Part shown: positions 15,977 through 18,721 of the stretch, in pieces | Numbering within the stretch: position 1 is the first letter of the stretch | Layout of the letters: the number at the start of each line of letters is the position of its first letter | DNA from: an uncultured bacterium | Lineage (GTDB): Bacteria > Bacteroidota > Bacteroidia > Bacteroidales > Rikenellaceae | Assembly: GCA_905214725.1 (NCBI GenBank) | Contig: CAJMNH010000023.1 | Span: forward strand, 1 to 18,721 | Reading direction: 5' to 3' | Length of the DNA stretch: 18,721 nucleotides | Notes under the pieces: model-generated | Told to the model about the DNA's origin: nothing | Databases searched by the model: none | The model's input: only the letters and a program-made list of their open reading frames with translations | Made by a program: the position numbers and the translations under genes

Positions 15977-17521
15977 ATGACTCAGGACGAACTTTTCAAG
16001 AAACTCGTGGCCCACTGCAAGGAGTACGGCTTTATTTTCCCGTCGAGCGAGATTTACGACGGTCTGGGCGCCGTCTACGACTACGGTCAGAACGGCGTCG
16101 AACTGAAAAACAACATCAAGCGCTACTGGTGGGATTCGATGGTCAAGCTCCACGAAAACATCGTGGGCATCGACGCCGCGATTTTCATGCACCCCAAAAC
16201 ATGGGAGGCTTCGGGACACGTTTCGGCCTTCAACGATCCGCTGATCGACAACAAGGATTCGAAGAAGCGTTACCGCGCCGACGTGCTGATCGAGGAGTGG
16301 CTCGCCAAGCAGGACGAGAAGATCGAAAAAGAGGTCGAAAAGGCCCGTAAGCGTTTCGGAGAGTCGTTCGATGAGGAAAAATACCGCGCCACGTCGCCTC
16401 GCGTCGCGGAGACGACCGCCAAACGCGACGAGGTGCACCGGCGTTTCGCCGAGGCGATGAATGCGAACGATTTGGGCGAACTGCGGCAGATCATTCTCGA
16501 CTGCGAGGTCGCCTGCCCCATCTCGGGTACGCGGAACTGGACCGAAGTGCGTCAGTTCAACCTGATGTTCTCCACGCAGATGGGCTCGACGGCCGAAGGC
16601 GCCAATACGATCTACCTGCGTCCCGAAACGGCGCAGGGCATCTTCGTCAACTTCCTCAACGTCCAGAAGACGGGACGCATGAAACTCCCGTTCGGCATCG
16701 CGCAGATCGGCAAGGCGTTCCGCAACGAGATTGTCGCCCGACAGTTCATCTTCCGCATGCGTGAGTTCGAGCAGATGGAAATGCAGTTCTTCGTACGCCC
16801 GGGCGAAGAGATGAAGTGGTGGAACCAGTGGAAAGACACCCGCATGGCATGGCACCGCGCACTGGGATTCGGCGACGACCAATACCGTTTCCACGACCAC
16901 GATAAACTGGCGCACTACGCCAACGCCGCCACCGACATCGAATACAACTTCCCCTTCGGTTTCAAGGAGGTGGAGGGCATCCACTCGCGCACGGATTTCG
17001 ATCTGGGCAGCCACCAAAAGTTCTCGGGCAAAAAGATGCAGTACTTCGATCCCGAGACGGGCGAGAGTTACGTGCCCTACGTCGTCGAAACCTCTATCGG
17101 CGTAGACCGCATGGTGCTTCAGGTTCTCTCGGCCGCCTACAAGGAGGAACAGCTCGAAAACGGCGAGAGCCGCGTCGTCCTCGCCTTCCCGCCCGCGCTG
17201 GCGCCGGTCAAGGTGGCCGTAATGCCGCTGGTGAAAAAGGACGGACTGCCCGATGTGGCGCAGCAGATCATCGACCTGCTCAAATACGATTTCAACGTGG
17301 TTTACGATGAAAAGGACTCGATCGGCAAGCGTTACCGCCGTCAGGATGCTATCGGTACGCCGTTCTGCGTGACGGTCGACCATCAGACGCTCGAAGACCG
17401 CACCGTCACGGTGCGTCACCGCGACACGATGCAGCAGGAGCGCGTGGCAATCGACGAGCTCTACCGCATGGTGGACATGGAGGTATCCTACCGCAAGCTC
17501 TTCAAGAAACTGAACCTGTAA
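15977..17521 (+). CDS. glyQS: Glycyl-tRNA synthetase, single-chain alpha2 type
   Basis: Class II synthetase that charges tRNA-Gly. The ATG at 15977 gives 514 aa (MTQDELFKKLVAHCKEYGF, the family opening); the frame is open further upstream but lacks coding character there. The core has TWEASGHVSAFNDPL, then RPETAQGIF at 215-223, motif 2 with GKAFRNE at 245-251, and motif 3 with GVDRMVL near 375-381. A helical insertion (about 108-170, rich in Lys and Glu) splits the catalytic domain. The anticodon-binding domain follows from about 413 (LAPVKVAVMPLVKK). This is the eukaryote/archaea-like form and not the alpha2-beta2 GlyQ-GlyS pair. It follows the repeat-bearing gap and leads into ruvX. Confidence 0.96.
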   Translation: MTQDELFKKLVAHCKEYGFIFPSSEIYDGLGAVYDYGQNGVELKNNIKRYWWDSMVKLHENIVGIDAAIFMHPKTWEASGHVSAFNDPLIDNKDSKKRYRADVLIEEWLAKQDEKIEKEVEKARKRFGESFDEEKYRATSPRVAETTAKRDEVHRRFAEAMNANDLGELRQIILDCEVACPISGTRNWTEVRQFNLMFSTQMGSTAEGANTIYLRPETAQGIFVNFLNVQKTGRMKLPFGIAQIGKAFRNEIVARQFIFRMREFEQMEMQFFVRPGEEMKWWNQWKDTRMAWHRALGFGDDQYRFHDHDKLAHYANAATDIEYNFPFGFKEVEGIHSRTDFDLGSHQKFSGKKMQYFDPETGESYVPYVVETSIGVDRMVLQVLSAAYKEEQLENGESRVVLAFPPALAPVKVAVMPLVKKDGLPDVAQQIIDLLKYDFNVVYDEKDSIGKRYRRQDAIGTPFCVTVDHQTLEDRTVTVRHRDTMQQERVAIDELYRMVDMEVSYRKLFKKLNL

Positions 17522-17522
17522 A

Positions 17523-17660
17523 ATGGATCGCAGCGAAAAGAAGGGGGACGACAGCCTCCGGTTCTGGATCACCCTGTTGACCGGTTTCGCCACCGGCCGG
17601 CCGTTGAACCGCGTCCATTATTTAGACCGCACAATCCGATGGGCCGCATCGTTGCCATAG
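17523..17660 (+). CDS. Possible small ORF between glyQS and ruvX, 45 aa
   Basis: ATG at 17523 lies one base after the glyQS stop, and the frame runs to TAG at 17660, overlapping the first 22 nt of ruvX. It begins MDRSEKKGDDSLRFWI, then a short hydrophobic stretch (ITLLTGFATG) and a basic tail. Its placement would suit translational coupling and would explain how ribosomes reach ruvX without a Shine-Dalgarno. No family is recognised and the GC-rich context makes chance frames common. Low confidence. Confidence 0.25.
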   Translation: MDRSEKKGDDSLRFWITLLTGFATGRPLNRVHYLDRTIRWAASLP

Positions 17661-18067
17661 ATTACGGCACGCGCCGTACGGGAATCGCCGTAAGCGACCC
17701 GCTGCAACTCATTGCGGGAGGACTTGCAACGGTCGAAACGCGCGAGTTGGAACGTTTTCTGGCACAATATATCGCTCGGGAAGACGTTACAACCATCGTG
17801 GTGGGCAAACCCATGAAGATGAACGGCGCTCCGTCGGAGACGATGCGCTTCGTTCTGCCGCTCGTGGCGCGGCTGCACAGGACTTACCCTTCGATCGACG
17901 TCGTCCTCTACGACGAGCGGTTCACATCGGTGATCGCCCATCGCGCCATGCTCGACGGCGGCTTGCGGAAGATGGCGCGCCGCAACCGCGCGCTGGTGGA
18001 CAAAATCTCGGCGACGATCATCCTCGAGGATTTCATGTCGAGCCGAGGCGCGGAAGAGAGGAGATAA
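17639..18067 (+). CDS. ruvX: Putative pre-16S rRNA nuclease / Holliday junction resolvase-like YqgF (RuvX)
   Basis: RNase H-fold nuclease of the YqgF/RuvX family, which is tied to 16S rRNA 5'-end maturation and earlier to Holliday junction resolution. The 142-aa protein keeps Asp8 in AIDYGTRRTGIAVSD, Glu93 in YDERFTS and Asp121 in DKISATIILE, the three acidic catalytic positions, plus VVGKPMKMNG at 54-63. Length is normal. It starts 117 nt after glyQS and is followed 55 nt later by def, a pairing familiar from Bacteroidota genomes. The C-terminus ends in a short charged tail. The rRNA role is the better-supported one in recent literature; this is family knowledge, not seen here. Confidence 0.92.
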   Translation: MGRIVAIDYGTRRTGIAVSDPLQLIAGGLATVETRELERFLAQYIAREDVTTIVVGKPMKMNGAPSETMRFVLPLVARLHRTYPSIDVVLYDERFTSVIAHRAMLDGGLRKMARRNRALVDKISATIILEDFMSSRGAEERR

Positions 18068-18122
18068 ACGGTCGCGCGGCATCCGTGCCGCTGCGAACGA
18101 AGAATGTTGAATGAATAAAGCT

Positions 18123-18668
18123 ATGATTTACCCGATTGTCATCTACGGTTCGCAGACGCTGCGCAACCCTTCTGAAAATATCGATTCCGATTACCCCGAA
18201 CTGGAAAAACTGGTCGAGGATATGTTTCTCACGCTCGGCGAGGCCGACGGCGTCGGACTGGCCGCGCCGCAGATCGGCAAAAACATCCGTCTGTTCGTCA
18301 TCGACTGTACGCCGTGGGGCGAAGAACATCCCGAACTGGCCGACTATCGCAGGGCCTTCATCAACGCCGAAATCTACGAGCGTTCGGAGGAGACTTCGCT
18401 CTTCAACGAGGGGTGCCTCTCGCTGCCGGGACTGCACGAGGATGTACGCCGTCCCGTCTCGATCCGCATGCGTTATGTCGACGAAAAGTTCGAGGAACAC
18501 GACGAGGAGTTCACCGGACTGCCCGCCCGCGTGATCCAACACGAATACGACCACATCGAAGGAAAGGTTTTCACCGACCGGCTCTCGCCGCTGCGCCGCA
18601 ACCTTCTGAAAAGCAAGTTGCAGAAACTGGCAGGCGGCAAATTCAGTTGTTCGTACAAAACGAAATAG
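18123..18668 (+). CDS. def: Peptide deformylase
   Basis: Metal hydrolase that removes the formyl group from the first methionine of new proteins. All three motifs are present: GVGLAAPQIG, EGCLSLPG with the metal Cys (residue 98 from this start), and QHEYDHIEG with His140, catalytic Glu141 and His144. I prefer the ATG at 18123 (MIYPIVIYG) because related Bacteroidota deformylases begin in this way; an ATG four codons upstream at 18111 (MNKAMIYP) is also possible. The product is 181 aa, slightly long through an insertion (ELADYRRAF) also common in this phylum. It ends the plus-strand run and is closed by a strong palindrome. Confidence 0.95.
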   Translation: MIYPIVIYGSQTLRNPSENIDSDYPELEKLVEDMFLTLGEADGVGLAAPQIGKNIRLFVIDCTPWGEEHPELADYRRAFINAEIYERSEETSLFNEGCLSLPGLHEDVRRPVSIRMRYVDEKFEEHDEEFTGLPARVIQHEYDHIEGKVFTDRLSPLRRNLLKSKLQKLAGGKFSCSYKTK

Positions 18669-18683
18669 GCGTCGATTGCGTCT

Positions 18684-18721
18684 AAAGAACGCCGCGGCGG
18701 AATTCCGCCGCGGCGTTCTTT
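18684..18721. terminator. Terminator after def, perfect 38-bp palindrome
   Basis: The 19-base left arm, AAAGAACGCCGCGGCGGAA, and its exact complement meet at the centre AATT. The stem is GC-rich and ends in TTCTTT at the window edge; the left arm starts with AAAGAA, so it reads as a terminator on either strand. It lies 15 nt after the def stop. The T-tract may continue beyond the window. Confidence 0.8.

Noticed and set aside
15782..17593. Long minus-strand open frame (603 aa) opposite glyQS
   Set aside because: It is the complement of a gene with clear class II synthetase motifs; GC-biased codon use leaves the opposite strand free of stops.

Overview
The window looks like a stretch of core chromosome from a GC-rich member of the Bacteroidota, most likely an Alistipes-like (Rikenellaceae) gut bacterium. 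The reasons are: promoter -7 boxes of the form TAnnTTTG, one with a matching -33 TTTG at exactly 19 bp; mostly absent Shine-Dalgarno sequences with A-rich leaders; GC-rich third codon positions; a single-chain (eukaryote-like) glycyl-tRNA synthetase; Kdo transferase and LptB, which imply an LPS outer membrane; and the acpP-fabF-rnc order. The genus is an inference; the phylum is well supported.

Layout. (1) 1-1178, minus: 5' part of recQ, cut by the window edge. (2) 1273-7500, plus: a tightly packed run lptB-aroA-aroC-prmC-recX-M23 peptidase. The last four genes overlap by 22, 22 and 19 nt. It joins LPS export, the last two shikimate-pathway steps, release-factor methylation, RecA control and envelope peptidoglycan/peptidase work. 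(3) 7584-7604: a hairpin terminator that can serve both converging units. (4) 11344-7628, minus: pepE-GNAT-tyrA-yraN-waaA, with an extra well-formed promoter directly before waaA. (5) 11345-11522: divergent control region with facing -7 boxes and an inverted repeat. (6) 11523-14555, plus: acpP-fabF-rnc-radC. (7) 15162-14614, minus: an unrecognised 182-aa protein. (8) 15163-15976: about 800 bp of AT-richer DNA with no convincing gene but several nested and direct repeats, including a 133-bp imperfect palindrome. (9) 15977-18668, plus: glyQS, a possible 45-aa ORF, ruvX (yqgF) and def, closed by a perfect 38-bp palindrome that looks like a terminator.

How they fit together. AroA and AroC complete chorismate synthesis, and TyrA on the opposite operon draws the product toward tyrosine. 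AcpP and FabF make the acyl chains that feed lipid A; WaaA adds Kdo to lipid A and LptB powers LPS export. PrmC, GlyRS, Def and RNase III serve translation. RecQ, RecX, RadC and RuvX (YqgF) belong to DNA-repair families or their neighbours.

I found no obvious prophage, insertion sequence, CRISPR array or tRNA gene. The least ordinary features are the AroC variant with a GGGHFSGR flavin loop, the AroA variant with L in place of the T97 and P101 positions, and the structured non-coding stretch before glyQS.
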